Below, in pieces: positions 48,089 to 58,669 of a stretch of DNA of 64,000 nt (position 1 is its first letter; every line of letters begins with the position of its first letter). The position numbers and the translations under genes are program-made. The stretch lies in NCBI RefSeq assembly GCF_008710745.1, contig NZ_VYSA01000001.1:1054001-1118000 (forward strand), in the 5' to 3' direction. Origin of the DNA: Microbacterium rhizomatis (lineage in GTDB: Bacteria > Actinomycetota > Actinomycetes > Actinomycetales > Microbacteriaceae). The notes under the pieces are model-generated. The model made no database searches. It was given only the letters and a program-made list of their open reading frames with translations, and was not told where the DNA came from.

Positions 48089-48619
48089 TCAGAGCCTCGC
48101 GAGTGCCGCCTCCAGCGCATGCGTCACCGTGTCGGCGCGGATCTCTGCGCGCGTCCCGAGCAGGCGGAGCGACGTGACCGTCGTGCCGCTCGGTGTGGAC
48201 ACCCCGATGTGCACGGTGCCCACCGGCTGCCCGTCGGGTGAGGCGGGTCCGGCGATACCCGTCGTGGACAGGCCGACGTCAGCGAGCATCCCGTCGCGTC
48301 CGGCGACACGGCGCACGCCCTCGGCCATCTGTGCGGCGACGTCCGGATGCACCGGGCCGTGGGCCTCGAGGAGCGCCTCATCGACGCCCAGGATGCTGTG
48401 CTTGAGGTCGGTCGCGTAGGCGACCACTCCCCCACGTACGTGCGACGAGGCCCCGGGAACAGCCACGAGCGCGGCGGCCAGCAGGCCTCCGGTGAGCGAC
48501 TCCGCGGTTGCGATCGACCAGCCCCGCGATGCAAGCGCTCGAAGCACGTCCTCGGCGCCGGCGTGCTGGATGCTCAGCGCCCGCTCAGGCGGCACGAGGC
48601 CCGTCGATCCGCCGGTCAC
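48089..48619 (-). CDS. CinA C-terminal domain protein (NMN deamidase)
   Basis: 176 aa from GTG 48619; GTG 48595 is an alternative, both inside the end of pgsA. It is the stand-alone CinA amidohydrolase domain (PncC-type): catalytic Ser in TAESLTGGLLAAAL, plus GVVAYATDLK and STTGIAGP. It probably deamidates nicotinamide mononucleotide. Overlaps pgsA by 35 bp, so coupled. Confidence 0.87.
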   Translation of the reverse strand: MTGGSTGLVPPERALSIQHAGAEDVLRALASRGWSIATAESLTGGLLAAALVAVPGASSHVRGGVVAYATDLKHSILGVDEALLEAHGPVHPDVAAQMAEGVRRVAGRDGMLADVGLSTTGIAGPASPDGQPVGTVHIGVSTPSGTTVTSLRLLGTRAEIRADTVTHALEAALARL

Positions 48620-49184
48620 GACGCGAGCCGCGGATCTCGGTGATGACGTAATCGATGCCGCTCGCGATCGTCAGCACCACGGCGATCGTCATCGTGATCA
48701 CGTTGATCCACCACACCACACCCGGCCACGCCCCGCCGGCAAGCGATGCGAGTGGCAGAAGAGCCAGCGAGAGCGCGACGCTCTGCGCGAGCGTCTTGAG
48801 CTTGCCCATCCACGCCGCCGCGACCACGTGGTCGCTCGCGACGATCAGGCGATGCACGGTGATGCCCACCTCGCGGATCAGCACGACGATCGTGATCCAC
48901 CACGGCAGCTCACCGAGGATCGACAACCCGATGAAGGCGAAACCGGTGAGCACCTTGTCGGCGATCGGGTCGAGCAGCTTGCCGAGATCGGTCACGATCT
49001 CGTAGCGGCGCGCGATCCACCCATCGATGCCGTCTGTCGCGATCGCGACGATGAACAGCACCGCTGCCCACCAGCGCAACGCTCCGCCGGCACCGCCGTC
49101 GGCGAGCAGCATCCAGAGGAAGACGGGGGCGCACAGGATGCGCACGATCGTGATCGTATTGGGCAGCTGCCTGGGAACGGCCAT
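48585..49184 (-). CDS. pgsA: CDP-alcohol phosphatidyltransferase (phosphatidylglycerophosphate synthase type)
   Basis: 199 aa membrane enzyme. The CDP-OH motif is complete in DGIDGWIARR followed by LGKLLDPIADK. It makes phosphatidylglycerol phosphate from CDP-diacylglycerol and glycerol-3-phosphate; specificity by family. ATG overlaps the ftsK stop. Confidence 0.9.
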   Translation of the reverse strand: MAVPRQLPNTITIVRILCAPVFLWMLLADGGAGGALRWWAAVLFIVAIATDGIDGWIARRYEIVTDLGKLLDPIADKVLTGFAFIGLSILGELPWWITIVVLIREVGITVHRLIVASDHVVAAAWMGKLKTLAQSVALSLALLPLASLAGGAWPGVVWWINVITMTIAVVLTIASGIDYVITEIRGSRRDRRIDGPRAA

Positions 49185-51871
49185 CAGTCGCGACCCGTCA
49201 ATCCCCAGGCATCCTCGTCGGATTCGGCCTCGACGACGGGATACCCCTGATATTGGGCGTCGACCGGGTCGGCTCCATAGGAGTCGGATGCTGCGCTCGG
49301 CGCCGCGGACGCGCTCGGCGCCGGCGAAACATCGCCGCGCAGTCGCGCGAGCACCTCGGGAAGCTGCTCGACCGTGACAAGGACGTCGCGGGCTTTCGAA
49401 CCCTCCGAGGGTCCCACGATCTCGCGGGATTCGAGGAGATCCATGAGGCGGCCGGCCTTGGCGAATCCGACGCGGAGCTTGCGCTGAAGCATCGAGGTGG
49501 AGCCGAACTGCGTCGAGACGATCTGCTCCGCCGCGGCCAGCAGAAGCTCGAGGTCGTCGCCGATGTCCGCGTCGACCTCCTTCTTCACGACGTCGGCTGC
49601 GACGTCGTGCCGATACTCCGGCCGAGCCTGCTGGGTGACGTGCTTGACGACGCGTTCGATCTCGGGCTCGCTGACCCACGCGCCCTGCACACGGACGGCC
49701 TTGGAGGTGCCCATCGGAAGGAAGAGCGCGTCGCCCTGCCCGATCAGGCGGTCGGCGCCGGGCTGGTCGAGGATGACGCGGCTGTCGGTCACGCTCGTCA
49801 CCGCGAACGCCAGACGAGAGGGGACGTTCGCCTTGATCAGCCCCGTCACGACGTCGACCGACGGGCGCTGCGTGGCCAGCACCAGATGGATGCCGCTGGC
49901 GCGCGCGAGCTGTGTGATGCGAACGATCGAGTCCTCGACGTCACGCGGAGCGACCATCATGAGGTCGGCGAGCTCGTCGACGACGACGAGCAGGTACGGG
50001 TAGGGCTTGAGCACCCGCTCACTCCCCGGGGGCAGCACGACCTCCCCAGCGACCACGGCCTTGTTGAAGTCGTCGATGTGGCGATAGCCGAACGACGCGA
50101 GGTCGTCGTACCGCATGTCCATCTCCTTCACGACCCACTGCAGCGCCTCAGCAGCCTTCTTGGGGTTCGTGATGATCGGGGTGATCAGGTGCGGAACACC
50201 CGCGTACGACGTGAGTTCGACCCGCTTCGGGTCGATCAGCACCATGCGCACCTCGGAGGGCTTCGCCTTCATCAGGAGGCTGGTGATCATCGAGTTCACG
50301 AAGCTCGACTTGCCAGAGCCGGTGGATCCCGCCACGAGCAGATGCGGCATTTTCGCGAGGTTCGCCACGACATAGCCGCCGCCTACGTCCTTGCCCACCC
50401 CGATCGTCATCGGGTGCGTGCTGCTTGTCGCAGCCTGCGACCGCAGGACGTCGCCGAGGGTCACGATCTCGCGGTCGGTGTTGGGGATCTCGACGCCGAT
50501 CGCGCTCTTGCCCGGGATGGGCGCGAGGATGCGGACCTCGTTGGAGGCCACGGCGTACGCGATGTTGTTCGAGAGCGCCGTGATGCGCTCGACCTTCACG
50601 CCGTGACCGACCTCGATCTCGTACTGCGTGACGGTGGGTCCGCGCGAGAATCCGGTGACGCGCGCGTCGACCCCGAACTGCTCGAGCACGCTCGTGATCG
50701 CGCGGACGATCTCGTCGTTGGCCGCCGAGCGGGCTTTGTGCGGGGTCCCGGCAGCGAGCGCCGCCACGCCGGGAAGACGGTATGGCGCGGATGCCGGCAT
50801 CCCTCCCCCACCGATGCCCGAGAGCCCGGGGAGCATGTCGTCGTGCTCGGGGCTGTCGTCACGCAGCGAGGTCTCGGGCTCACTCACGTCCGGCACCGCG
50901 CGAGCGGGTGCGATGACCTCCGTCAGCGCGTCGGGAAGAGCCTCGGGAAGCGGAGGGACCGGAGGAGTGAAGACCTGCTCGAAGCCGCCTTCGGAGGCGC
51001 CGGGGGTCAGCAGCTCGGTCAGATCCTGCGATCCGATGCCGTCTTCGGGGTCGCGTTCGCGCCCGCTCTTGTTGCGGCGCCACCACGGCAGAGCAGGATC
51101 GGTCGCATCGGGATCCGTCTCGACTGCGCCTGCGCCTGCGACCTGCTCGGTCGAGGGCCGCTCGGCATCGAACATCCACGTGTACAGGTCGCCGAGGCGA
51201 CGGCCGATGCGGTTGGGCGGTGTCTTGGTGATGATCAGGACGCTGAGAACGGTGAGCAGTCCCAGCACGATGCATGCGCCGACCTCGCTGAGTCCCAGCG
51301 AGAGCGGCTCGCCGACCATCCAGCCGAACAGACCGCCCGCTTCGCTGAGCGCAGGCAGTCCCTGCTTGGGCTCGGGTCGGCCGCCGAGGACGTGGCAGAA
51401 CCCCGCGACCATGACGGTGAAGATCGCGAAGCCGATGCCGATGCGACCGTTGTCGTGCACCGATGCGGGATGGCGGAAGAGCCATCCGGCCAGAAGCAGG
51501 AGCATCACCGGGAGCACGAAGGCCACGCGGCCGACCAGCCCTCCCGCCGTATAGGCGCTGATGGAGCGCGAGACGTCCGTGCCGATAAAGAACCACTCCA
51601 CCACGACACCCGCGATCGCGAGCAGCACGAGCAGGAACGGGAAGCCGTCGCGACGCTGATCCTTCTCGAGGGTTTCGAGTCCGAAGGCGCGGAACAGACC
51701 GCCCGTCGCGTGCGCGAGGGCGAGCCACATCCGCACGATCACGGGCGGCTTCTCGGCCTTCTCCGTGTCGCCGACGTAGCGTTTGGGCGCCGGAGCCGGC
51801 TTTCCCGCGCGCGCCGATGACCCGCGTGCGGACGCACGACCATTCGTGGTCGGGGTGGAACTCCTGGCCAT
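49184..51871 (-). CDS. ftsK: DNA translocase FtsK/SpoIIIE
   Basis: 895 aa from ATG 51871 (GTG 51880 is possible). Four to five N-terminal TM helices (about 75-225), a Pro/acidic linker (about 250-370), a RecA-like motor with Walker [10 protein letters not shown] and [10 protein letters not shown], and a C-terminal gamma winged helix ([20 protein letters not shown]) that reads KOPS-type sites. Moves chromosome dimers through the septum. Confidence 0.96.
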   Translation of the reverse strand: MARSSTPTTNGRASARGSSARAGKPAPAPKRYVGDTEKAEKPPVIVRMWLALAHATGGLFRAFGLETLEKDQRRDGFPFLLVLLAIAGVVVEWFFIGTDVSRSISAYTAGGLVGRVAFVLPVMLLLLAGWLFRHPASVHDNGRIGIGFAIFTVMVAGFCHVLGGRPEPKQGLPALSEAGGLFGWMVGEPLSLGLSEVGACIVLGLLTVLSVLIITKTPPNRIGRRLGDLYTWMFDAERPSTEQVAGAGAVETDPDATDPALPWWRRNKSGRERDPEDGIGSQDLTELLTPGASEGGFEQVFTPPVPPLPEALPDALTEVIAPARAVPDVSEPETSLRDDSPEHDDMLPGLSGIGGGGMPASAPYRLPGVAALAAGTPHKARSAANDEIVRAITSVLEQFGVDARVTGFSRGPTVTQYEIEVGHGVKVERITALSNNIAYAVASNEVRILAPIPGKSAIGVEIPNTDREIVTLGDVLRSQAATSSTHPMTIGVGKDVGGGYVVANLAKMPHLLVAGSTGSGKSSFVNSMITSLLMKAKPSEVRMVLIDPKRVELTSYAGVPHLITPIITNPKKAAEALQWVVKEMDMRYDDLASFGYRHIDDFNKAVVAGEVVLPPGSERVLKPYPYLLVVVDELADLMMVAPRDVEDSIVRITQLARASGIHLVLATQRPSVDVVTGLIKANVPSRLAFAVTSVTDSRVILDQPGADRLIGQGDALFLPMGTSKAVRVQGAWVSEPEIERVVKHVTQQARPEYRHDVAADVVKKEVDADIGDDLELLLAAAEQIVSTQFGSTSMLQRKLRVGFAKAGRLMDLLESREIVGPSEGSKARDVLVTVEQLPEVLARLRGDVSPAPSASAAPSAASDSYGADPVDAQYQGYPVVEAESDEDAWGLTGRD

Positions 51872-51948
51872 GCGCTCCACGCTACGTCTCGCGAGCCGGT
51901 TTCGGGTGCAACGACGCGGGCCCGTCGTCCGGATCCCCGCGGATGCCG

Positions 51949-52443
51949 TCAGCGCAGGCGCTTCACCATGGTGTCGCGTCCGATGCCGCTCTGCGTGACC
52001 GCGAACCCTTCAGATCGGTAGAGCGTCATCGCGAAGTTGCCCCGCTCGACGCTCAGGCTGAGCCGCGCGAAACCCTGGGCCCGTGCGTGGTCGCCGAGCT
52101 GGTGCAGGAGGGCACGTCCCACGCCGTGGGCCCGCCAGATGGGCCGAACGCCGATCGTGAGCTCCGGCACACCCGTGCCGACGTATCCGAACCCCGGGTC
52201 CGTGCGCGGGAAGTTGCGATACCAGGCCGCACCGATCGGATCGTCGTTGCCGTCCAGCGCCACGAACCCGGCGTCGCCGGGGCGCATCCAGCCCGAGATG
52301 TATCGGATGTGCTCGGCGCTCGCGAGCACCTCGTGCCGGGGTCGCGCGGCGCCCTGGCGCCAGTTCGCGGCCTCGACCACCATGTCGCCGAGGAACGCCC
52401 CGTCAGCCTGTGTGGCCGGGCGGATCCGGAACGTCGAGGGCAT
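51949..52443 (-). CDS. GNAT-family N-acetyltransferase
   Basis: 164 aa. The acetyl-CoA motif is [19 protein letters not shown]; the C-terminal [15 protein letters not shown] is typical. An extra segment at about 25-60 ([19 protein letters not shown]) resembles a subgroup common in actinobacteria. 28 bp after rnj, perhaps same transcript. Substrate unknown. Confidence 0.83.
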   Translation of the reverse strand: MPSTFRIRPATQADGAFLGDMVVEAANWRQGAARPRHEVLASAEHIRYISGWMRPGDAGFVALDGNDDPIGAAWYRNFPRTDPGFGYVGTGVPELTIGVRPIWRAHGVGRALLHQLGDHARAQGFARLSLSVERGNFAMTLYRSEGFAVTQSGIGRDTMVKRLR

Positions 52444-52471
52444 GGGTCTGAATCCGGGACGCGGCTGCCCG

Positions 52472-54148
52472 CTACGCCTCGATGACCAGGGGGATGATCA
52501 TCGGGCGACGGCGCAGCGACTGGTTGACCCAGCGGCCGATCGTGCGGCGGACGACCTGCGACAGGGCGTGCGTGTCGCGAACACCCGACTGGGCGGCCTC
52601 GGCCAACGCCGCGGCGATCTTCGGCTTGACGGCGTCGAACACCCTGTCGTCTTCGGCGAAGCCCCTGGCGTGGATCTCCGGGCCCGTGATCACCCGGCCC
52701 GTGGCCGAATCGATCACGACGATCACCGAGATGAAGCCCTCCTCGCCGAGCGTGCGACGATCCTTGAGGTCGGCATCCGTGATCTCGCCCACCGTCGAGC
52801 CGTCGACATAGACGAAGCCGAGATCGAGCTGCCCGACGACTCGGGCGAGCCCGTCGCGGAGGTCGATCACCGTCCCGTTCTCGCCGATGATCGTGCGATC
52901 AGCCGGCACCCCGGTGTCCTGCGCGAGCTTGGCGTTGGCGATGAGGTGCCGGTACTCCCCGTGGACCGGCAGGACGTTCTTCGGCTTCAGGATGTTGTAG
53001 CAGTACAGCAGCTCGCCCGCGGCGGCGTGGCCCGAGACGTGGACCTTGGCATTGCCCTTGTGCACGACGGTCGCGCCGAGCTTGGTCAGCCCGTCGATCA
53101 CGCGATAGACGGCGTTCTCGTTCCCCGGGATGAGGCTGGAGGCGAGGATCACGGTGTCGCCCGGACCGGGCTCGATCTCGTGATCATTGTTGGCCATGCG
53201 GCTGAGGACCGCCATCGGCTCGCCCTGCGATCCGGTCGACATGTAGACGATCTTGTCGTCCGGCAGATCGCGCGCCTTCTTGTAGTCGATGAGGATGCCC
53301 TCGGGAACGTGCAGATACCCGAGGTCTTCGGCGATCGTCATGTTCCGCAGCATGCTGCGACCGAGAAGGGCGACGCGCCGACCGTGGGCGGCCGCGGCAT
53401 CCAGAACCTGCTGCACACGGTGCACATGACTCGAGAAGCTCGCGACGATGACGCGGCGCGGGGCCTTGCCGATCACCTGGTCGAGCACGGGGCCGATGCT
53501 GCGCTCGAGCGCTGTGAACCCCGGCACGTCGGCGTTCGTCGAATCGACGAGGAACAGGTCGACACCTGCCTCACCGAGGCGGGCGAACGCCCGCAGGTCG
53601 GTGAGGCGGCCATCGAGCGGAAGCTGGTCCATCTTGAAGTCGCCCGTGGCAAGCGCGACACCCGCCGGTGTCGTGATCGCGACCGCGAGCGCGTCGGGGA
53701 TGGAGTGGTTGACCGCGACGAACTCGAGGTCGAACGGGCCCACCTGCTCGTGCTCGCCCTCCTTCACCGTGAGCGTGTACGGCTTGATGCGGTGCTCCTT
53801 GAGCTTCGCCTCGACCAGCGCGAGGGTGAGGCCCGAGCCGATGAGGGGGATGTCGGCCTTGAGCTTGAGGAGATACGGCACCGCTCCGATGTGGTCCTCG
53901 TGGCCGTGGGTCAGCACGACGGCGACGACATCGTCGAGCCGGTGCTTGATGGGTTCGAAATCAGGAAGGATGAGGTCGACGCCGGGCTGGTGCTCTTCGG
54001 GGAAGAGCACACCGCAGTCCACGACCAGAAGCTTCCCGCCGTATTCGAAGACGGTCATGTTGCGGCCGATCTCGCCGAGACCGCCGAGCGGCGTCACTCG
54101 GAGCGTGCCGGATTCGAGGGCGGGCGGATCAAAGACGGTGCTGGGCAT
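52472..54148 (-). CDS. rnj: Ribonuclease J
   Basis: 558 aa metallo-beta-lactamase/beta-CASP nuclease. HGHEDH at 81-86 binds two zinc ions; beta-CASP motifs SFSSHVHRVQQV and PGNENAVYR; GHAAAGELLY near the C-domain. AAGGAGG precedes the ATG. Matures rRNA and degrades mRNA 5' to 3'. Conserved next to dapA in actinobacteria. Confidence 0.96.
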   Translation of the reverse strand: MPSTVFDPPALESGTLRVTPLGGLGEIGRNMTVFEYGGKLLVVDCGVLFPEEHQPGVDLILPDFEPIKHRLDDVVAVVLTHGHEDHIGAVPYLLKLKADIPLIGSGLTLALVEAKLKEHRIKPYTLTVKEGEHEQVGPFDLEFVAVNHSIPDALAVAITTPAGVALATGDFKMDQLPLDGRLTDLRAFARLGEAGVDLFLVDSTNADVPGFTALERSIGPVLDQVIGKAPRRVIVASFSSHVHRVQQVLDAAAAHGRRVALLGRSMLRNMTIAEDLGYLHVPEGILIDYKKARDLPDDKIVYMSTGSQGEPMAVLSRMANNDHEIEPGPGDTVILASSLIPGNENAVYRVIDGLTKLGATVVHKGNAKVHVSGHAAAGELLYCYNILKPKNVLPVHGEYRHLIANAKLAQDTGVPADRTIIGENGTVIDLRDGLARVVGQLDLGFVYVDGSTVGEITDADLKDRRTLGEEGFISVIVVIDSATGRVITGPEIHARGFAEDDRVFDAVKPKIAAALAEAAQSGVRDTHALSQVVRRTIGRWVNQSLRRRPMIIPLVIEA

Positions 54149-54289
54149 GGCGTGCCTCCTTGCGACGCCGCTGCGCGGCATCCGTTCGTTCAGTGTGAGT
54201 TCGCTCGCGCGGACAGCCGGTCGGCCGCCGCACGTGGTGCACGGGCGGGAATCACGTTCGGGGAATCCGCACGGTGCAAGATCATGTGA

Positions 54290-55267
54290 TCAGCGGGTCG
54301 TGCCCGAGATCTTGGGCAATGCCCCGCCTGCGGCGGCATTGCGGTCGGGGCGGAAGTTGGAGAAGTCGGCACCGGGGATGTCTTTGACGAGAGCCAGCTC
54401 GTCTTCGATCTTCGCCGCCTCCCATTCCTCGGGGCCGACCAGCGGCAGTCGCACCCGCGGACTGCCGATACGACCGAGGCCGTGCAGGATGTACTTCGCC
54501 GACACGGTGCCCGGCACATGGGTCATGACCGCGCGGACGAGCGGCTCGAGGCGCTGGTGCTCGGCGGTGGCGGTCTTCAGGTCGCCGAGGTTGACGGCAT
54601 CCACGATCGCACGGTACGGCCCCGGTGCGATGTTCGCCGTGACGCCGATCAAGCCGGTCGCCCCGATCGCCAGGTGCGGCAGCACATTCGAGTCGTCACC
54701 CGAGAAGTACATCAGGTCGGTCTGATTGAGCACCCGGCTGACCTCGCTGAAGTCGCCCTTGGCGTCTTTGATCGCGATGACATTCGGATGCTTCGCGATC
54801 CGCAGGATCGTCTCGTACTGGATCGGCACGCCGGTGCGGCCGGGGATGTCGTACAGGATCACCGGCAGATCCGTGGCGTCGGCGACGAGGCGGAAATGCG
54901 TCAGGATCCCGGCCTGGGTCGGCTTGTTGTAGTACGGCGTGACGATCATGATGCCGTCTGCGCCGGCCTTCTCGCTGGCCTTGTACAGCTCGATCGCGTG
55001 AGCGGTCTCGTTCGAACCGCCTCCGGTGATGATCGCCGCGCGGCCTGCGGCGATGTCCTTGCCGACCTCGACGAGACGGATCTTCTCGCGGTCGGTCAGA
55101 GTGCTGGTCTCGCCGGTGGTGCCGGTCACGACGATGCCGTCGGCGCCGGCGGCCACGACATCGTCGATGTGCTTCTCGACGGCGGGCCAGTCGACCTCAC
55201 CGTCGGCCGTCATCGGGGTGACGAGCGCGACGAGAACCTGCCCGAAAGGGTTTCCCGTGTGCGTCAT
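54290..55267 (-). CDS. dapA: 4-Hydroxy-tetrahydrodipicolinate synthase
   Basis: 325 aa. TIM barrel with TGTTGETSTL, the VTPYYNKP loop and Schiff-base Lys in VIAIKDAKGD. First step of the lysine/DAP branch. TACCCT ends six bases before ATG 55267, so a leaderless mRNA is likely. C-terminal tail of about 25 residues (FSNFRPDRNAAAGG) is extra. Confidence 0.95.
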   Translation of the reverse strand: MTHTGNPFGQVLVALVTPMTADGEVDWPAVEKHIDDVVAAGADGIVVTGTTGETSTLTDREKIRLVEVGKDIAAGRAAIITGGGSNETAHAIELYKASEKAGADGIMIVTPYYNKPTQAGILTHFRLVADATDLPVILYDIPGRTGVPIQYETILRIAKHPNVIAIKDAKGDFSEVSRVLNQTDLMYFSGDDSNVLPHLAIGATGLIGVTANIAPGPYRAIVDAVNLGDLKTATAEHQRLEPLVRAVMTHVPGTVSAKYILHGLGRIGSPRVRLPLVGPEEWEAAKIEDELALVKDIPGADFSNFRPDRNAAAGGALPKISGTTR

Positions 55268-55380
55268 GCTCTCAGGGTATCGGTTCAGGGCCAGCCTTTC
55301 TCTCGGCCTGGCGGCCATGTGCAGGGAGCTCGCCGGACGTTCGCCCGTTCGGCGAGGGTCGTGTCCACTCCTGCCCCATG

Positions 55381-56229
55381 TCACCCGACGAATGGATGGG
55401 GCGCTCGACTCAGACGCGCGAGGATGGCCCTTTCCACTGTCGCCCACTCGTAGACGACAAGCGCGTAGTCGAACCGCAAGGTGTCGTAGCCGAGCGCGGC
55501 GGCTGCAGCATCCCGCACCAGATCCTTGTGCCGGAGGGACTGACCGTCGTGGTTCTCGCGTCCGTCCACCTCGACGATGAGCCTGCCAGACAGCAGGAAG
55601 TCGACTCTGCCCACCCCGACGATGAGCACCTGCGGCTCGACGCTGATGCCGATTCGCACGAGCCTCAGGCGCACCAGCGATTCGAGCCCGCTGTCGGCAT
55701 CACCTCGAGCAAGGTCGACGAGCCATCGTCTTCGTGCGGGGACCACGCTGCGAATCCACTGACGGTCAGCCGGCGCCAGCTTGCCCAGTCGCCACGCCGA
55801 TTCGTACGCGACGAAGAAGGTCTCGGCGTCACAGCACTGAGCGACCTGTACGAGCGCGAGTCTCACGGGCGTCAGCCCGAACGTCGCACGCCCCGCATCG
55901 TGATGATCGATGCACCTGCAGTCGGGGTGGGCATGGGTGCGTCCTTTGCCGCCGAGCCACACGTGTGGACGATTCGGCCCGTCGAGGACCCAGATGCCAT
56001 GCGCCCGCAGGGCAGAGATGCACGCAACGGCACCCCCGTGTCGCGCCGCGACGGCGACGAGCGGGTCGGCCGCCGGCAAGGCGTACACGCCCTTTCGGAG
56101 TCGCACGATGGCACCTCCGAGGATCGCACAGGCGATATCCGCCTTGCTCGCCCCTGCCCTGATGAGGGCGCGCCGATGAGCCACGCCTTCGCGCCATTCG
56201 AGGATCTCGATGATTCTTGCTGTGCTCAC
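55381..56229 (-). CDS. AbiEi-like wHTH fused to a DUF559/Vsr-like nuclease domain
   Basis: 282 aa from GTG 56229. Residues about 1-75 resemble the AbiEi-type winged helix (RRALIRAGASKADIACAI; RLRKGVYAL). The C-terminal part from about 190 resembles DUF559/PD-(D/E)XK proteins: RVDFLLSGRLIVEVDGREN has the D...E-x-D pattern. No AbiEii toxin is adjacent, so it is not a standard toxin-antitoxin pair. Stand-alone, common in high-GC actinobacteria, function unknown. Confidence 0.72.
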   Translation of the reverse strand: MSTARIIEILEWREGVAHRRALIRAGASKADIACAILGGAIVRLRKGVYALPAADPLVAVAARHGGAVACISALRAHGIWVLDGPNRPHVWLGGKGRTHAHPDCRCIDHHDAGRATFGLTPVRLALVQVAQCCDAETFFVAYESAWRLGKLAPADRQWIRSVVPARRRWLVDLARGDADSGLESLVRLRLVRIGISVEPQVLIVGVGRVDFLLSGRLIVEVDGRENHDGQSLRHKDLVRDAAAAALGYDTLRFDYALVVYEWATVERAILARLSRAPHPFVG

Positions 56230-56470
56230 TCACCGAGCGTGCATCGGCGATGTCGCGCGTGGCTGGTGTCCGACGGGAATGGTGGACAACCGTCCGGCGC
56301 TCCGGCCTGAGGAGGACGCGCCGCGGCCATGGCGCCGTCCATATGCAGGGAGCTCAAGACCAAACGTCGCGTTTCGGGCCGGCCGAGGGAAAGATCTTTC
56401 ACACCGCTCCCTGCAGACGGCGGGTAACGGTGTTGACCGCGCAGGATGCCGCGGGCCTAGGGTGGGCGGC

Positions 56471-57022
56471 ATGGCCTGGCAGACCCGCTCCTCGCGCACC
56501 GTCTACGAGAACCGCTGGATGCACGTCCGCGAGGACGAGGTCGCCGGACCCGATGGGGCGGGGATCTATGGGGTCGTGACGGTCCGGAACCCGGCCGTCT
56601 TCGTCGTCGCGATCGACGAGCACGACAGGGTATGCCTCGTCACGGTCGACCGCTATGCGACCGGCGGCCCTTCCATCGAGGTGCCCGCGGGAGGAACCGA
56701 CGGCGAGGACGCACTGGTGGGCGCTCGTCGCGAGCTGCTGGAAGAGACGGGCATCGTGGCGGAGGAGTGGGTGGAGATCGGACGGATGAACGCTCTCAAC
56801 GGACTCGCCGACGCCCCCGAGCATGTGTTCCTGGCTCGCGAGCTCCGGCGGGGTGCGAGCGATGACGAGGTGTCGGCGTCGCAGCACGAAGAAGGAATCG
56901 CCGAAGTGCGGTGGATGCCGTTCGCCGACGTGCTACGCCTGATCGGCGACGGGGGCATCAGCGACGGCGAGACGATCGCCGCCATCGCCTTCGCAGCGAT
57001 CCACCTCGGCCGCGTCCGCTGA
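56471..57022 (+). CDS. NUDIX hydrolase (ADP-ribose pyrophosphatase type)
   Basis: 183 aa from ATG 56471; TAGGGT ends seven bases before it, so leaderless. The NUDIX box covers about GGTDGEDALVGARRELLEETG, with an IEVPAGG just upstream, as in ADP-ribose and nucleotide-sugar pyrophosphatases. The frame is open upstream but without similarity. Convergent with the SDR gene. Confidence 0.86.
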   Translation: MAWQTRSSRTVYENRWMHVREDEVAGPDGAGIYGVVTVRNPAVFVVAIDEHDRVCLVTVDRYATGGPSIEVPAGGTDGEDALVGARRELLEETGIVAEEWVEIGRMNALNGLADAPEHVFLARELRRGASDDEVSASQHEEGIAEVRWMPFADVLRLIGDGGISDGETIAAIAFAAIHLGRVR

Positions 57023-57046
57023 GACGGGGTCGGCTGAGGAACCGCG

Positions 57047-57811
57047 TCAACGCCCGCGGGCGGCTGCGCGCGCGACAATCGCGGGCGGGACCAGGCGGCT
57101 GACCGCCACGATGGCCTTGTACCGAAGCGACGGGATCGATACCGCCTTCCCGCGCGCGGCGTCTCGCAGCGACTCGCTCACCACGTCGGGGGCACTCAGC
57201 CACATCCAGGAGGCGACGCCCTCTTCGCCGGGTGGGAGGCCGAGACGCTCGTGGAAATTCGTGTGCACGAACCCCGGGCAGACCGCGGTGACCGTGACGC
57301 CCCGCGCCCGGTAGCGACCGTTCGCCCAACGGCTGAAGCTGATGAGCCAGCCCTTGCACGCGCCGTAGGTCGAACGGGGCAGGAACCCGGCGACGGAGGC
57401 GACGTTGATGATGCGCCCGCTCCCGCGCGCCAGCATCGGCCCCAGCGCGGCGTGCGTCAACCGCATGGGCACCTCGACGTGCAGGTCGAGATGCCGTACC
57501 TCGTCGGCGATGTCGTTGCTCTCGAAAGCGAGCGGCAGCCCGAATCCCGCGTTGTTGACGAGGACGTCGATCGGATGCCCGGTGTCGGTCAGACGCGAGA
57601 CGACCTTCGCGCGCTGACGCTCGTGCAGCAGGTCGGCTGCCATCACCTCGACTGCGACGTGGTGATCTGCGCGGATCTCGGCCGCCAGGGCGTCGAGCGC
57701 CGAGCGGTCACGCGCGACGAGGACGAGGGCGGCGCCCCGCCCGGCGAGCTGACGTGCGTACTCGGCCCCGAGCCCGGAGCTCGCACCCGTGATCAGTGCG
57801 GTGCGGACCAT
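57047..57811 (-). CDS. Classical short-chain dehydrogenase/reductase
   Basis: 254 aa. Cofactor motif TGASSGLGAEYA, NNAG in VLVNNAGFG, catalytic Ser in NVASVAGF, and the YGACK active-site motif. One base after the thyX stop, so cotranscribed with it. Resembles DltE-type SDRs; substrate unknown. Confidence 0.86.
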   Translation of the reverse strand: MVRTALITGASSGLGAEYARQLAGRGAALVLVARDRSALDALAAEIRADHHVAVEVMAADLLHERQRAKVVSRLTDTGHPIDVLVNNAGFGLPLAFESNDIADEVRHLDLHVEVPMRLTHAALGPMLARGSGRIINVASVAGFLPRSTYGACKGWLISFSRWANGRYRARGVTVTAVCPGFVHTNFHERLGLPPGEEGVASWMWLSAPDVVSESLRDAARGKAVSIPSLRYKAIVAVSRLVPPAIVARAAARGR

Positions 57812-57812
57812 G

Positions 57813-58565
57813 TCAGGGGGCCACGCGCCCGTTCGCATTGAATGCGGCGTGGGTGAGCGGCATGAGCTCGGTCCACGCCGTCTCCATCTTCTCGGCGCAC
57901 ATCTCGATCTCGCGCTGCGGGAAGGACGGGAAGTGCGTTCCCTCGACCTTCGTGCGCAGCGAGAGGAAATTCATCAGAGCGCGGGCGTTCATCGTGACGT
58001 ACATCGACGAGTAGATGTTCAGCGGCAGCACGATGCGGGCGACCTCGCGAGCGACGCCGGCTGCGAGCATCCGTTGATACGACTCGAAGGCGAACACGGA
58101 TGCCGTCCGGGTGGCGGTGTCGACGAGGTCGTACTGCTCGGCAGTGCCGGGGAGGAATTCGTACGCCCCGGGTTTGCCGACCTGAAGGAGGTTGCGCTCA
58201 CGACCCGGCACGTAGAAGACGGGACGCAGCTCGCGATAGCGGCCCGATTCCTCGTTGTAGGACGCGATCCGGTGACGCATGAACTCGCGGAACACGAAGA
58301 TCGGGGCCTGGATGTAGAACGTCATCGAGTTGTGCTCGAACGGCGAGCCGTGACGATCGCGCATGAGGTAGTTGATCAGCCCGCGATCGCGGGCCGTGGC
58401 CTCGGTGCCTGCGGCGGCGCCCTCGAGGGTCTGCTCCCCCATCGTCGACACGCGCGCGGCGAAGAGCACGTCGGAATCACTCGCACTGGAGCGGACGAGC
58501 TCGACGGTCACGTCGCTGCGGAATTCGATCTGCGGGGTCTCAGGCGAAACGTCGGAATCGGTCAC
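57813..58565 (-). CDS. thyX: Flavin-dependent thymidylate synthase
   Basis: 250 aa from GTG 58565, chosen over 58574 because TAGGGT ends seven bases upstream. ThyX signature RHRIASYNEESGR at 97-109 is complete. Makes dTMP from dUMP with FAD and methylene-THF. Part of the conserved dapB-thyX-dapA group, here interrupted by extra genes. Confidence 0.95.
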   Translation of the reverse strand: MTDSDVSPETPQIEFRSDVTVELVRSSASDSDVLFAARVSTMGEQTLEGAAAGTEATARDRGLINYLMRDRHGSPFEHNSMTFYIQAPIFVFREFMRHRIASYNEESGRYRELRPVFYVPGRERNLLQVGKPGAYEFLPGTAEQYDLVDTATRTASVFAFESYQRMLAAGVAREVARIVLPLNIYSSMYVTMNARALMNFLSLRTKVEGTHFPSFPQREIEMCAEKMETAWTELMPLTHAAFNANGRVAP

Positions 58566-58669
58566 GCCTGCCACCCTACCGACGGCGCGGGCGCGAGCGG
58601 TCGTGACATCCCCGAGCTGAGCGAGGTCGTGCGGCCTCGTGCCGCTCGGACCAGTTAGCCTGGGATGCT

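Noticed and set aside
49253..51820. Long plus-strand frame opposite ftsK
   Set aside because: Antisense of ftsK in a high-GC region; composition is His/Arg/Asp-rich without domain features.
55381..56229. AbiE toxin-antitoxin pair
   Set aside because: Only an AbiEi-like domain is present; no AbiEii nucleotidyltransferase gene adjoins it.
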